A stretch of DNA of 64,000 nt from Beijerinckia mobilis (GTDB lineage: Bacteria > Pseudomonadota > Alphaproteobacteria > Rhizobiales > Beijerinckiaceae): positions 105,321-169,320 of the forward strand of contig NZ_JQJH01000010.1 in NCBI RefSeq assembly GCF_000745425.1. Direction: 5' to 3'. The number at the start of each line of letters is the position of its first letter. Within the stretch, counting starts at the first letter, position 1. Positions 27,891-37,506 of this stretch are shown one piece after another. Under the pieces are notes generated by a model that worked only from the letters and a program-made list of their open reading frames with translations, did not search any database and was not told the origin of the DNA. The translations under genes and the position numbers were made by a program.

Positions 27891-28886
27891 ATGCAAAAAC
27901 GGACGGGCGAGCGCTCCCATGCGCTGGAACAAAAGCAGCAGGATCAGCGGCGGCTCGATCTCGCCGCACGGGCTGCCTGGCTCGCCTATGCACTTGGCCG
28001 CACGCAGGATGAAATCGCGGCTGAACTCAATCTGTCGCGCCAGAATGCGCAACGCCTGATCGCGCTTGCCAGCGCGCTCGGTCTCGTCAAGTTCCGGCTC
28101 GATCACCCGCTCGCCGATTGTATTGTCAAAGCCCAGAAATTACAGGATAAATTCGGACTGAGACACGCCGAGGTGGTGCCGGCGACGCAGGATGAGGCGG
28201 ATAACCGGCTCTCCATCGGTGTGGCGGTCGCTTCCTATATTGAGACGCTGCTATCGCGAACAGAGCCGCAAATACTCTGCCTCGGCACCGGCCGGACATT
28301 GCGTGAGGCGGCGCATCAGATCCCATTGTTGGAAAAGCCGAAACACAGGATCGTGTCGCTGATCGGCACGGTCGGGCCGGATGGACGCGCGAGCCCCTAT
28401 GATGTCGTCATGCGTCTTGCCGATCGCGTCGGGGCCCAATGTTACCCCATGCCGATGCCGGTTCTGGCGGATGGTCCGGAGGAACAGCGCGTTCTGCAGG
28501 CGCAGAAAGGCATGCGTGCGCTCCTTGCGCTGGCCGAGGAGGCGCGTACCTGGATCGTCGGCATTGGTGATCTTGGACCGCAGGCTTCCCTCCATGTCGA
28601 TGGCTTCGTCACCGATGAGGAACTGGCGGAAATGCGCGAAAAAGGTGCGATCGGGGAAATTCTCGGCTGGACCTTCGATGCCGCCGGGCAAAAGGTGAAA
28701 ACATCGATCCATGATCGGCTGATTTCGGTCGGTCTCGCTTCTCCCATTCCGGAACATCGGACGATTATCGCTGCTGTGGGAGGCGCGCAAAAGGTGGCGC
28801 CACTGCTAGGGGCTTTGACTGGCGGATTGATCAATGGCGTGATCACGGATGAGCGAACCGCGCAGGCTTTGATCGATATGTCGTAG
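27891..28886 (+). CDS. SorC/DeoR-family sugar-binding transcription regulator
   Basis: A 331-residue regulator of the SorC family. The N-terminal helix-turn-helix is at ~30-70 (AARAAWLAYALGRTQDEIAA then ELNLSRQNAQRLIALA). The C-terminal sugar-phosphate-binding domain shows LCLGTGRTLREAAHQIP, IVSLIGTVGPDGRAS and IVGIGDLGPQASLHVDGFV, the conserved phosphosugar isomerase-like core. Such proteins normally sit beside the sugar (polyol) ABC transporter they control; none is present here, so this is an orphan. The effector is unknown. Confidence 0.9.
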   Translation: MQKRTGERSHALEQKQQDQRRLDLAARAAWLAYALGRTQDEIAAELNLSRQNAQRLIALASALGLVKFRLDHPLADCIVKAQKLQDKFGLRHAEVVPATQDEADNRLSIGVAVASYIETLLSRTEPQILCLGTGRTLREAAHQIPLLEKPKHRIVSLIGTVGPDGRASPYDVVMRLADRVGAQCYPMPMPVLADGPEEQRVLQAQKGMRALLALAEEARTWIVGIGDLGPQASLHVDGFVTDEELAEMREKGAIGEILGWTFDAAGQKVKTSIHDRLISVGLASPIPEHRTIIAAVGGAQKVAPLLGALTGGLINGVITDERTAQALIDMS

Positions 28887-29410
28887 GTTCCAGGCTGAGA
28901 CGTGCTCTGCCTGCGAACGCAGGATGAACGCGGCTCGCCCTCGATGGGTCCCGCGACTCCCTAGTGCGGCGTTCCGTCGCACTTCATGGTTGCCGACCGG
29001 GCGTAACCCATTGGGAATGTCGAGATTCCTATGGGAAGCAAAGGTTGAGCATGGTTGGGCTCCAGCTAAACCCTGGCAGGAAGTCCGATTGCTTGTAGCG
29101 GTTCGATAGGAAAATATGAAAAGTAACCAAAGATCGGACCGAAGAAAAACGGCATTATCAGAAATAATTTCCGGAATTATCGAAAAATTTTCAAGCCGGC
29201 GAAGTTGGTGGATACTTCCGGCAGATATTGGGATCATCTTTCAGTACGTTTCAAGTGCGGCAAAGCTGGATCGGAATGCTGTTGCAATGAAGTCAGTAGG
29301 AGGCCGTGCTCTCTCATTTTGCCCATTGCGCCGGTGTCGATAGCCACCAGATTTCCCGAAAGGGGACGGCCGCATTTTGAATTGATGCATTTTGGAAGGA
29401 TTTAAAGTCG
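28887..29410. other. Spacer between two regulator genes
   Basis: No gene seen. A small hairpin AGTGCG/CGCACT lies at 28963-28983. The segment 29100-29200 is markedly AT-rich. The GntR gene promoter should be in the last 150 bp. Confidence 0.45.
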
Positions 29411-30175
29411 ATGACGGGGCTTATTCAGCCGCTCAAACTTGCCGACAAGGTCGCACAATATCTCGAACGCCTGATTCTCGAAGGCGTTCTGAGAGAAGGG
29501 GAGCGGCTTGGCCCCGAGCGCGACCTTGCCGAGAAGCTTGGCGTCTCCCGCCCTTCTCTGCGGGACGGACTTGCCCGCCTCGAGCAAAAAGGTTTGCTGG
29601 TTACCACCAAACACGGGACTTTCGTCACCAATTTCATGGCGCCGATTTCCGAACCGCTTGCGGCTTTGTTCAGCAGCGAACCCAGTGCCTTGAAGGATTA
29701 TTTCGAGTTTCGGCGTCTGCTTGAAGGACAGGCGGCGGCGCTTTCCGCCGAGCGCGCCACATTGATCGATCGCGAGAAGATCGCCGCTTGTCTCGAACAG
29801 ATGCAGGCCTCTCATAATGAAGACGATCCGCGCAATGAGGCTCGGCAGGATGTCGATCTGCATGTGCTGATTTACGAGGCGACACATAATGTCGTTCTGC
29901 AGCATACGATGCGCATGCTCGCCAATATGCTGATGAAAGGCATTTTCTACAGCAGGATCAGGCTTTACGAGCGGCCTGACGTGCGCAAAAACCTGCTGGA
30001 TCAGCATGTCCGTCTCGCCAAAGCCGTTCTTGAGGGGCAACCGCAGGAGGCGCGGGATGCTGCTCATGCCCATATCGATTATACGGGGCAGGTCACGGCG
30101 TCACTCGCCGAGGAGGATGAGCGCACGGCGGCGTCGCTGCGGCGTCTCAATCGCGAGGATTTTCTGGCAGGCTGA
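29411..30175 (+). CDS. GntR-family regulator, FCD (FadR/PdhR) subfamily
   Basis: A 254-residue regulator. The winged helix-turn-helix occupies residues ~9-75 (LADKVAQYLERLILEGVL, LGPERDLAEKLGVSRPSLRD, GLARLEQKGLLVT). The all-helical FCD effector domain follows with the conserved DYFEFRRLLEGQAAALSA, a metal-site Asp/His set (DVDLHVLIYEATHN) and later DQHVRLAKAVLEGQ. PdhR, LldR and GlcC-type regulators share this plan, so an organic-acid effector is likely. It ends 5 bp before the convergent tamB stop; its target is not evident. Confidence 0.92.
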   Translation: MTGLIQPLKLADKVAQYLERLILEGVLREGERLGPERDLAEKLGVSRPSLRDGLARLEQKGLLVTTKHGTFVTNFMAPISEPLAALFSSEPSALKDYFEFRRLLEGQAAALSAERATLIDREKIAACLEQMQASHNEDDPRNEARQDVDLHVLIYEATHNVVLQHTMRMLANMLMKGIFYSRIRLYERPDVRKNLLDQHVRLAKAVLEGQPQEARDAAHAHIDYTGQVTASLAEEDERTAASLRRLNREDFLAG

Positions 30176-30179
30176 TCCT

Positions 30180-33100
30180 TCAGCGATAATCCCACTGACC
30201 GCCGATTCCGAGCTCGGCGCCTCCATCCATTCCGGACGAGCCCGTAACTTTGAGATTGCGGGTGATATCGATATCCACCGTCGCCCGGCTGGAGCTTGGT
30301 GTCGTGCCCTGCGTGACGCCGAGATAGATCCGGTCGTTGAGCCTCTTGCCGAGGCCGAATTGCGCGCCGGAACCGCTGCTCGTATCGACTCCGAGCGTAT
30401 CGACTCCGAGCGTCTTGCGCAGGGAATTGAGGGCGCTCGATCCGCCCCCGGAGAATTGCGCGACCGTCTGCGCGAGCTGGATCGCCTGGCTGGTGGTCAG
30501 CGAGCCGGTCGAGCGGCCAAAAAGCAACCGCGCCAGAATTTCATCCTGAGGCAGTTCTGGCGTCGAGCTGAAGGAGATTTTGGGCTCCGAAGCGGTTCCG
30601 GTGACGAGAATTTTCGCCGTTATATCAGAGCTGGTGGTCTCTGTGGTGAAATTGAGATCAGGATCAGTGGTGCCGTTGAAGGCGACGTGACCTTCTGTAA
30701 AGGTGAGGCGGCGGCCGAGCACATCGAATTGACCACGCTGGAGGTCGAAGGCGCCGGAGGTTTGCGGCGCCGCGCTGGTGCCGGTGATATGCAGATTTCC
30801 ACTCAATTCGGCGGCCATTCCCATGCCGTGGACGAAGACATTATTCACGGCGGCAATGGTCAGGTCGAGATCGGCGATGAAAGGTTGCGGCCGCTTTTGC
30901 TGGTTGCGTTTGCGGCGCTCAGCCTCGGCCATCCGTTTGGCGATTGGATGGTTGGCCGGCACATTGATGTGGTGCACGCGCAGAATTTCGGCGTCCGAGC
31001 CGGGCAGGCGTTCCTGAATATTGATGTCGAGCGCCTTGACGTCGATGCGGCCGGCGACTTTCGGCCGCTGCGAGAGCGAGCCGGTCAGATTGAGCTTGCC
31101 GTTGGCGATGAAGCGCATGAGATCGCTTGAAACCAGCACCGCATTGTTCATTCCTATATCGATGCTTCCAGGGAAACCTGCTGCTGGATCGATCCTTATC
31201 TGTCCCTGTCCGTGCAGGCTGCCGTTCGTTTGTGTCTGCGCGGTAAAGGAATTGATCCTGATATCGCGGCCTGACGCCGTTGCCGTTGCGGTAATCGGAT
31301 CGAGTTTCACGCCGTTGACGACATCCTCGAAGGCGCCATTCGCGAGCCGCAGCGAGCCATAGACCTGCGGCGCGGCGATGGTTCCCTTCACATCGGTGTC
31401 GATAGTCACCTCGCCGCCGACACGCATGCCCGAGGTTGCGAGCAGGGCATTGGCCTGTTCAAGCGCTAGCGTGCCGCGCAGTTTCAGCGCAAGCGCACCA
31501 TCACCGAGTGGCGCCGAGCCGGTCACAGTGAACGGCCTCCCTGAAAGGCCGGACAGGCGCCCGTCGATACTGACGCGCTTGCCATCGAGCTGGCCGCTGG
31601 CGCTGGCATCGAGCGGCCTGACACCGGAGCGGATCAATTGCGGCATGGTGAATTGCTTCACCGAGACCGAATAACGCCCCGACGGTGCCGAGGCCGAACC
31701 CGTAAGATTGACCGTGGCATTGACCGTGCCGCGCAGATCGAGATCGGGTGAGGAGGCGCGGGCGACCGCCAGAGGCAGATTTTGCACGGCGACATCAAGC
31801 GCGAGCGTTTTTCCGGCGCGGCCGCGAACATTGATTTGGCCCCGGTTGGCAGCTAGCACGAAACGATCGATCGTCAGGGTCCCGTCGCGCCAGAGAAGTT
31901 GCGCGGGCGGGCTGAGCGTGGCGGTGACGTCGGAACGGGCGAGCCGCAAGGATCTAAGCGTAACCGCTTTCTGATCAGCGGTGGATGTCAGCAGGGCATC
32001 TGCCGTGAGCCGGCTTCCATAGCCTTCCCCGGCGAGGGAAAGCGTGCTCGAGGGACCGCTAGAGGCGGCGTTGAGGCGAAGCGTGTCGAAGCGTGCGCCG
32101 GCGGCCTCTATGCCGGAGAGGCTGGCCTTGCCGTCGAGCAGCAGACTTGCCTGTGGATCGGCAACGCGCAGATCAAAGCTGGAAGCAGCGAGCCGATAGG
32201 TATCGTAGAGAAGGTTCGTGGCATTGCCTTTGGCATTGATGATCGGCTTGCCGTTCTGCATCGAAGCCGAAACCTCCGCGTCGAGCCGGCCACCGAGTTG
32301 CGCCAAGATAAGTGGTGAAAGATCGCCGAGATCGGTGGCCTTGATCTGAACCTTGCCGTCGAGCGCCCCATCAACCGCGCGCGTGCCCTGTCCTACGAGC
32401 CGGACGGACCCAAGCGAGAGATCGAGCCCTTCAAGCGCCTGCGACTGATCCGGCCGGGTCAGAAATTGGCCACTGCCTGAAGCTGTCTTGCCGCCGATTT
32501 TTCCGGCCAGGGTCAATTGTGCTTGCGGCGCGCCGATGAGATCGGCGCCGATGATGGCGAGGCGGAGATCCTCGATTCTTTGTCCCATTGCCTGTCCCTG
32601 CGGCACGCGGAACGTGAGATCGAGACCCGGTTTGTTCAGACTCCCAGTGACGGCTACGGTCACGTTTGCCTTGCCCGCGAGACGATCGTCGAACAGGGAG
32701 AGATCGGCGGCGGCAAGATCGAATTTGAGATCGGATTGCGTGCTGTCAACGATCCCGTTGGCGGTCAGATCAAGTCCCTGCGCATTGAGCGTAAAAGATT
32801 TGACGGACAGGGTGCCGTCCTTGGCGCGGGAGAGAGCCCCGTTGAATTTCGCCTGTTTGAAGGGGCGATCTATGGCGGGGATGTTCATTTTGAGATTGCG
32901 CAAGTCGCCGGAGAGATCGATCGCGACCTGGCTAAGGTCGGGCGCTCCGTCGAAACGTGCGGATAATTGCATCGTCCCATCGACCGGCCGCCCGACGAGG
33001 GGCGCGAAAGCCGAAAGATCGAGCCGTGGCATTTGCATCGTGCCGTTGAAGGCGCCGCCACCGAGCTTGCCTTCGAATTGCGCTTCGAGCGGCAGGAAAT

Positions 33101-34466
33101 CGAGGCGCGCGGAGGTCCAGGTCATTGCATGATCGGCTGACAGAAGGCCATCGGCGGAAAAACGGGCCTCCTTGCCGATCGCTTGGGCGATTTTCGGCGA
33201 ATCCGCGCGCAATCCGGAAGCCGATGCCTCGACCCGCAGGGCGAGCGGCGCCAGCGGCGAATGCTGCGTGGTGGCATTCACGGCCAAGGTCCGGGCGCCA
33301 TAGCCATCGGCGGAGGGCTGGTCGATGACGAGCTTGGCATTTGCGAGTGGTTCGAGAAGGGCGCCGCGCGCCGAGCCGCTGAGATGCAGACCGGACCAGT
33401 CGAGACCGCGTGCCAGTGCGCCATAATTTTTTGCGGCACTTCCCTCGGCCTTGAAGGTGAGATTGGTTTGATCGGCGGCAAGATCCAATGTTCCCTGCAT
33501 CTCGGCCGAGAGCGCCGCCAGAGACAGGGCAAGGGAATCGATGGCGAGCTTTTTGTCTTCGCCGATCGTCATGGTTCCGGTGAGTTTGGAAGCTCCGGCC
33601 ACCAGCGGCGCGACCTCTTCGGAAACGAGCGGCGCAAGATCGCCATTGAAGGCGAAACCGGCGTTGATGCCTTGCTGTGCCGCGCGCAATTGAACGGTCC
33701 CCTTCAACCGCTCTGTCTCATTGGCAGCGAGGTCGAGCGCACCATCCCAGTTTTTCAGCGTGCCGCTTCCCTTGATGGCGAGCCGCAGGGCGGGCTGATC
33801 GCGCAGAGAGAGAAGGGTTCCGACGAGACCGCCAGCAGGCTCCGAGGCTTCGATGTCGAGATCGAGCTTTTCCCCGTCCGGAAGGTAGCGCAAAGTGCCG
33901 GCGAAACGGCCTGGCACATCCTTGCGATCGAGCGTCAGGGCGAGCTGCAATCCCTGCGCGGGGTCGTCGAAGGCGGCGGAGCCGTTGATTGCAAATTGTA
34001 CCGGCTGGCCGAGGACCGGAGCGCCGAGACCGATGTTGGGCATCGAAAGATGATCGAGGCGCAGGCTGGGCAGGGAAGGTAGCGAGAAGGATTGACCGGA
34101 AGCGGGAGATTGAGCCTGACTTTCCGGCAGCCGGAAGAGATGGACCGTGCCGGCGCTCAAATCCTCGACGTGGATGCGACCGCCAAGAAGCGCCAGCGGT
34201 TTCCAACGCAAAGTGGCATCCGTGACCTCTGCGACGGCACCCTTGCGGTCTGTCACATTGATGCGGCCGACGTGTATGTCGAAGGGCACGAAGCCGCTGA
34301 TCCGCTCGATCGTGATGGTCTGGTCCGGTGATGAGGCGAGGCGTGACAGTAGGGACGCGAGTGCATCCTGGCCGGGGCGTGTCTGCAGACCGAGGATGAT
34401 AAGGCCACCGAGGCCCGCGAGTGCGGCGAGCGTGGTCGCGCCTGTACGAACCAGAATCCGCCTCAA
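30180..34466 (-). CDS. tamB: Translocation and assembly module protein TamB
   Basis: A 1428-residue inner-membrane-anchored, periplasm-spanning protein of the TamB/AsmA-like family that helps deliver or insert outer-membrane proteins (and probably lipids) with TamA. It has one N-terminal membrane helix (residues ~7-27), then a very long beta-rich region of Leu/Ala/Gly/Asp repeats. The conserved C-terminal DUF490 domain includes FTEGHVAFNGTTDPDLNFTT, TGTASEPKISFSS, PQDEILARLLFGRS and ends GGQWDYR. The start overlaps the tamA stop by 4 bp. A 15-bp tandem duplication near the 3' end repeats the residues LGVDT. Confidence 0.96.
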   Translation of the reverse strand: MRRILVRTGATTLAALAGLGGLIILGLQTRPGQDALASLLSRLASSPDQTITIERISGFVPFDIHVGRINVTDRKGAVAEVTDATLRWKPLALLGGRIHVEDLSAGTVHLFRLPESQAQSPASGQSFSLPSLPSLRLDHLSMPNIGLGAPVLGQPVQFAINGSAAFDDPAQGLQLALTLDRKDVPGRFAGTLRYLPDGEKLDLDIEASEPAGGLVGTLLSLRDQPALRLAIKGSGTLKNWDGALDLAANETERLKGTVQLRAAQQGINAGFAFNGDLAPLVSEEVAPLVAGASKLTGTMTIGEDKKLAIDSLALSLAALSAEMQGTLDLAADQTNLTFKAEGSAAKNYGALARGLDWSGLHLSGSARGALLEPLANAKLVIDQPSADGYGARTLAVNATTQHSPLAPLALRVEASASGLRADSPKIAQAIGKEARFSADGLLSADHAMTWTSARLDFLPLEAQFEGKLGGGAFNGTMQMPRLDLSAFAPLVGRPVDGTMQLSARFDGAPDLSQVAIDLSGDLRNLKMNIPAIDRPFKQAKFNGALSRAKDGTLSVKSFTLNAQGLDLTANGIVDSTQSDLKFDLAAADLSLFDDRLAGKANVTVAVTGSLNKPGLDLTFRVPQGQAMGQRIEDLRLAIIGADLIGAPQAQLTLAGKIGGKTASGSGQFLTRPDQSQALEGLDLSLGSVRLVGQGTRAVDGALDGKVQIKATDLGDLSPLILAQLGGRLDAEVSASMQNGKPIINAKGNATNLLYDTYRLAASSFDLRVADPQASLLLDGKASLSGIEAAGARFDTLRLNAASSGPSSTLSLAGEGYGSRLTADALLTSTADQKAVTLRSLRLARSDVTATLSPPAQLLWRDGTLTIDRFVLAANRGQINVRGRAGKTLALDVAVQNLPLAVARASSPDLDLRGTVNATVNLTGSASAPSGRYSVSVKQFTMPQLIRSGVRPLDASASGQLDGKRVSIDGRLSGLSGRPFTVTGSAPLGDGALALKLRGTLALEQANALLATSGMRVGGEVTIDTDVKGTIAAPQVYGSLRLANGAFEDVVNGVKLDPITATATASGRDIRINSFTAQTQTNGSLHGQGQIRIDPAAGFPGSIDIGMNNAVLVSSDLMRFIANGKLNLTGSLSQRPKVAGRIDVKALDINIQERLPGSDAEILRVHHINVPANHPIAKRMAEAERRKRNQQKRPQPFIADLDLTIAAVNNVFVHGMGMAAELSGNLHITGTSAAPQTSGAFDLQRGQFDVLGRRLTFTEGHVAFNGTTDPDLNFTTETTSSDITAKILVTGTASEPKISFSSTPELPQDEILARLLFGRSTGSLTTSQAIQLAQTVAQFSGGGSSALNSLRKTLGVDTLGVDTSSGSGAQFGLGKRLNDRIYLGVTQGTTPSSSRATVDIDITRNLKVTGSSGMDGGAELGIGGQWDYR
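30379..30408 (-). repeat. 15-bp tandem duplication in tamB
   Basis: Two perfect adjacent copies of CGTATCGACTCCGAG (plus strand). In frame it duplicates LGVDT in the TamB C-terminal domain. Confidence 0.85.
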
Positions 34467-36460
34467 AACGCCTGTCCTATGCTGATATAGATGCCGTAAT
34501 TGGAATCGCCCGGCTGACGGTTGATCGGGACGCCGACGTCGAGGCGAATGGGGCCAACGGGTGTGTAATAGCGCAGGCCGAGACCCGCCGAATAACGGAT
34601 CGTGCTGAGCGACGGCAGCGAGCTGCGAAACGCCTCGCCGGCGTCGATGAATGGCACGACGCCGATGGTATCGGTGACGCGGATACGCATTTCCGCCGAG
34701 GCCATGAAGAAGCTGAGGCCACCGATCAGATTGCCATATTGATCACGCGGGCTCGCCTGCTGATAGCCATAGCCGCGCAATGTCCCGCCGCCGCCGATAT
34801 AGAACCGCCGTTGTGGCGGCACGGCATAAAGATCGGCGCCGATCAGGCTGCCCGCGCCGACCCGCCCGGCGATAATATACTTTTTATCCTCGTCGAAGGC
34901 ATGGTACCCGGAAACGATGGCCTTGGCGAGAACGGGGCCGGGGCCGTTCTGGCCGAGCGAGGCGAAAGGCTCGAGTGTCGCGGTGACGCGCGCGCCGCGT
35001 GACGGATCGAGCGGCGAATCGGTTGAATCATAGGAAAGATCGATCGGGATGCCGGCGGTGAAATCGTTGCGCGGGTAGATCGGATTGTCCTGGCTGCGTG
35101 AATATTCGAGGTCGACGCCGGCCTGTACGCTTAGCTGATCGGAATAGCGGTGCCTGACGCCGCCGAGGAATGTCGCGGCGGAACGGACATAGGCGCTGGT
35201 GACCTCGCGCAGAATGGCGGCCTGCGCGTTGAGATCGTCCTGCGGCGTAAAGATATCGGGCTTGGTGAAAGTGGCGGCGAGCTTATAGCCCAGCCGGTTG
35301 GCATTGGGCACGCCATAGAGCGCGCCGCCATACCAGGAGCCGTATGCGTCGATGCGCAGGCTTTCGCCGCGTCCCCAGAGGTTTCTGTCACCCCAGAAAG
35401 CGTTGATGGCGCCGCCTTCGGTATTGGAATATTTGGCATTCGCGCCGACGAAATGCGGCAGACGCTCGACAATATCGAAGGTGACAGGCAATTCTCCGTT
35501 CTTGTCGAGCGATTGTGCCTCCTTGATCCGGACCGTGCTGATAGCGGGGAGGGCGACGAGCCTCTTGCGGATACGGCTGATGCGATCGGGGGAATAGGGT
35601 TCGCCCTGTTCGATGTCGATCTGACGCTCGACGAAATCGCGTTTCAGATCCTGCGTCCCCGTCACTTGGATGGGGCCGAACCGGCCCTTGGGACCAGGAT
35701 CGACGAAAAAGGTCATATCCAATTGCCGCGTCGCATGATCGGCGACAATGTCCCGGCTGGTGATCTTGGCGAAGGGATGGCCTTCTCCACGTAAATGGTC
35801 GACGATCATCTGCTCCGCGCGAAAGATCGGATCCGCGAGCGCCGGCTTGCCGGGATCAAGGCGCATGTCATGCGTCGAAGGGACGTCGGTGAAGGGTCGT
35901 TTGGTCGCGGCATCGAGAATAGTCAGCTTGCCGTAGGTGAAACGCTCCCCCGTCGCGACATGGATCGTGACTTTGACCGGCCCGGCCTTGCGGGCTTTTT
36001 CCACCGCGGGAAAGGCGTCGAGATCATCGGGTGCGTAACCTGCGACCTTGATATCGATGGTTCCGCCATAATAGCCCTGACCAAAGAGCGCCGCCATCAG
36101 CCGTTTGCGGTCCGCGAAGGCACGGCGGATGAGTCCAGCGGCACCAGAAGGCGTCACCTCTTGCAGGCTTTTCAGATTGGAGGCGTCATTGAGTGTCGAC
36201 GCCAGGGATTCATCGCCTGAAACAGTCAGCGTGACATCATAAGGCACACCATCGAAGGCAGCCTTCTTCTTCTCATTATCGTTGTTCTGGCCGTCAGGAT
36301 TGAACCAGGAAAAGAGCTGACTGAAGAAGGTCGGGTCGTCATCGGCATGGGCCTCGGTCATCATGCCGGTCTGCGCAATGAAAACTGGAAGAACCAGGCC
36401 ATAGGCTGTGGCAAGGAAACGTGTGATCGTCCCTAGCGGGGGCAAGCAACTTTCCTTCAT
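34463..36460 (-). CDS. tamA: Translocation and assembly module protein TamA (Omp85 family)
   Basis: A 665-residue outer-membrane protein. A signal peptide of ~40 residues (GLVLPVFIAQTGMMTEAHAD, cleavage after AHA) is followed by three POTRA-like regions (~70-330, for example GYYGGTIDIKVAGYAPDD and PFAKITSRDIVADHATRQLD) and a 16-strand barrel. The Omp85 signature loop appears as RRFYIGGGGTLRGYGYQ. The last residue is Phe, the usual insertion signal. It is the first gene of the tamA-tamB operon. Confidence 0.96.
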   Translation of the reverse strand: MKESCLPPLGTITRFLATAYGLVLPVFIAQTGMMTEAHADDDPTFFSQLFSWFNPDGQNNDNEKKKAAFDGVPYDVTLTVSGDESLASTLNDASNLKSLQEVTPSGAAGLIRRAFADRKRLMAALFGQGYYGGTIDIKVAGYAPDDLDAFPAVEKARKAGPVKVTIHVATGERFTYGKLTILDAATKRPFTDVPSTHDMRLDPGKPALADPIFRAEQMIVDHLRGEGHPFAKITSRDIVADHATRQLDMTFFVDPGPKGRFGPIQVTGTQDLKRDFVERQIDIEQGEPYSPDRISRIRKRLVALPAISTVRIKEAQSLDKNGELPVTFDIVERLPHFVGANAKYSNTEGGAINAFWGDRNLWGRGESLRIDAYGSWYGGALYGVPNANRLGYKLAATFTKPDIFTPQDDLNAQAAILREVTSAYVRSAATFLGGVRHRYSDQLSVQAGVDLEYSRSQDNPIYPRNDFTAGIPIDLSYDSTDSPLDPSRGARVTATLEPFASLGQNGPGPVLAKAIVSGYHAFDEDKKYIIAGRVGAGSLIGADLYAVPPQRRFYIGGGGTLRGYGYQQASPRDQYGNLIGGLSFFMASAEMRIRVTDTIGVVPFIDAGEAFRSSLPSLSTIRYSAGLGLRYYTPVGPIRLDVGVPINRQPGDSNYGIYISIGQAF

Positions 36461-36717
36461 GCCTCTTCCAATGACGTCATCTGCAGTTCAAACTCGCATG
36501 CTCCCGGCCGGAAGACCCGGTCGTGCGTTGAACACTGGCTTGGAGAAACCCTGGCGCATTTCCGGGAGCATCTGGCGACTTTATTAAGCTAGAAGTTTAT
36601 CAATCTCTTTCCGGTCATAGCTTCGCGGCTTTCGACCCGTGCTTAAGGTTAATAAAATCTGATGTGTGGATTCGAAACGATCGCCGAGAAAGGGCGCCTC
36701 CTTCCGGACTGAGGGTC

Positions 36718-37248
36718 TCAGGCGGGTTTCGCTTCGGCTTGCTTGATTATGGGAATGATTTCCGGCTTTTCAGAAGGTTTATGGGGTGCCAGCCATTTTT
36801 CGGCGGCATCCTCATCCTCCTTTTTGGCACTGACCCAACCACCCACGCCTTTGGCCTTGAGATGTTGTTTCTTCCAGAACGGCGCTTCGGTCTTGAGGAA
36901 ATCCATCAAAAATTCCGCCGCATTGAAGGCTTCGCCGCGATGCAGGCCGGTGGTGGCGACAAGAACGATAGGCTCGCCGGGAGTGATCATCCCGAAGCGA
37001 TGGATGACGAGAATGTCCTGGACCGGCCAGCGCTCGCGCGTATCGGCGACGATTCTCTTGATCTCGTCTTCCGCCATGCCAGGATAATGTTCGATTTCGA
37101 GGGATTGAAGCACCCCGCCTTCATCACGGCAAAGGCCGGTGAAAGTGACGAGAGCACCGAGATCGCACCGTCCATCAGTCAAGACGGCGCATTCCGTCGC
37201 CGCGTCGAAGAGTTCCGCCTGTACCCTGACGATCGTCTTGCCGGTCAC
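36718..37248 (-). CDS. moaE: Molybdopterin synthase catalytic subunit MoaE
   Basis: A 176-residue MoaE that, with MoaD thiocarboxylate, adds sulfur to precursor Z to give molybdopterin. Recognisable are CDLGALVTFTGLCRDEGG, LEIEHYPGMAEDEIKRI, VLVATTGLHRGEAF, and the catalytic stretch KTEAPFWKKQHLK. The C-terminal ~25 residues are a non-conserved extension. It follows moaD by 2 bp and is the last gene of the uvrC-pgsA-moaD-moaE operon. Confidence 0.96.
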   Translation of the reverse strand: MTGKTIVRVQAELFDAATECAVLTDGRCDLGALVTFTGLCRDEGGVLQSLEIEHYPGMAEDEIKRIVADTRERWPVQDILVIHRFGMITPGEPIVLVATTGLHRGEAFNAAEFLMDFLKTEAPFWKKQHLKAKGVGGWVSAKKEDEDAAEKWLAPHKPSEKPEIIPIIKQAEAKPA

Positions 37249-37250
37249 GC

Positions 37251-37502
37251 TCAGCCTCCTGTCATCGGCGGGAAGAAGGCGATTTCACGCGCCTGGCCAA
37301 GTGCGGTCTCCGGTTTGACGTATGTATGGTCGAGCGCCGCGCGGATGGTCTTTTCGTTTTCGAAGGCGGCGGCATAGCCTTCTCCCTGGTGAGAGAGCCA
37401 GGTCATGAGTTCGCCAACCGTCTTGATCGAATCAGGCGGCGTGATGTCTTCCTCATTTTTGCCGATGCGTTCCCGCACCCACGAAAAATAAAGTGCTTTC
37501 AT
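37251..37502 (-). CDS. moaD: Molybdopterin synthase sulfur carrier MoaD
   Basis: An 83-residue ubiquitin-fold sulfur carrier. It begins MKALYFSWVRERIGK and ends in the required di-glycine (FFPPMTGG), which is adenylated and thiocarboxylated. It lies 4 bp after pgsA and directly before moaE, its partner. Confidence 0.96.
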   Translation of the reverse strand: MKALYFSWVRERIGKNEEDITPPDSIKTVGELMTWLSHQGEGYAAAFENEKTIRAALDHTYVKPETALGQAREIAFFPPMTGG

Positions 37503-37506
37503 TGGC

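Noticed and set aside
30001..31130. 374-codon plus-strand frame opposite tamB
   Set aside because: Complement of the 3' end of tamB and the end of the GntR gene; no domain.
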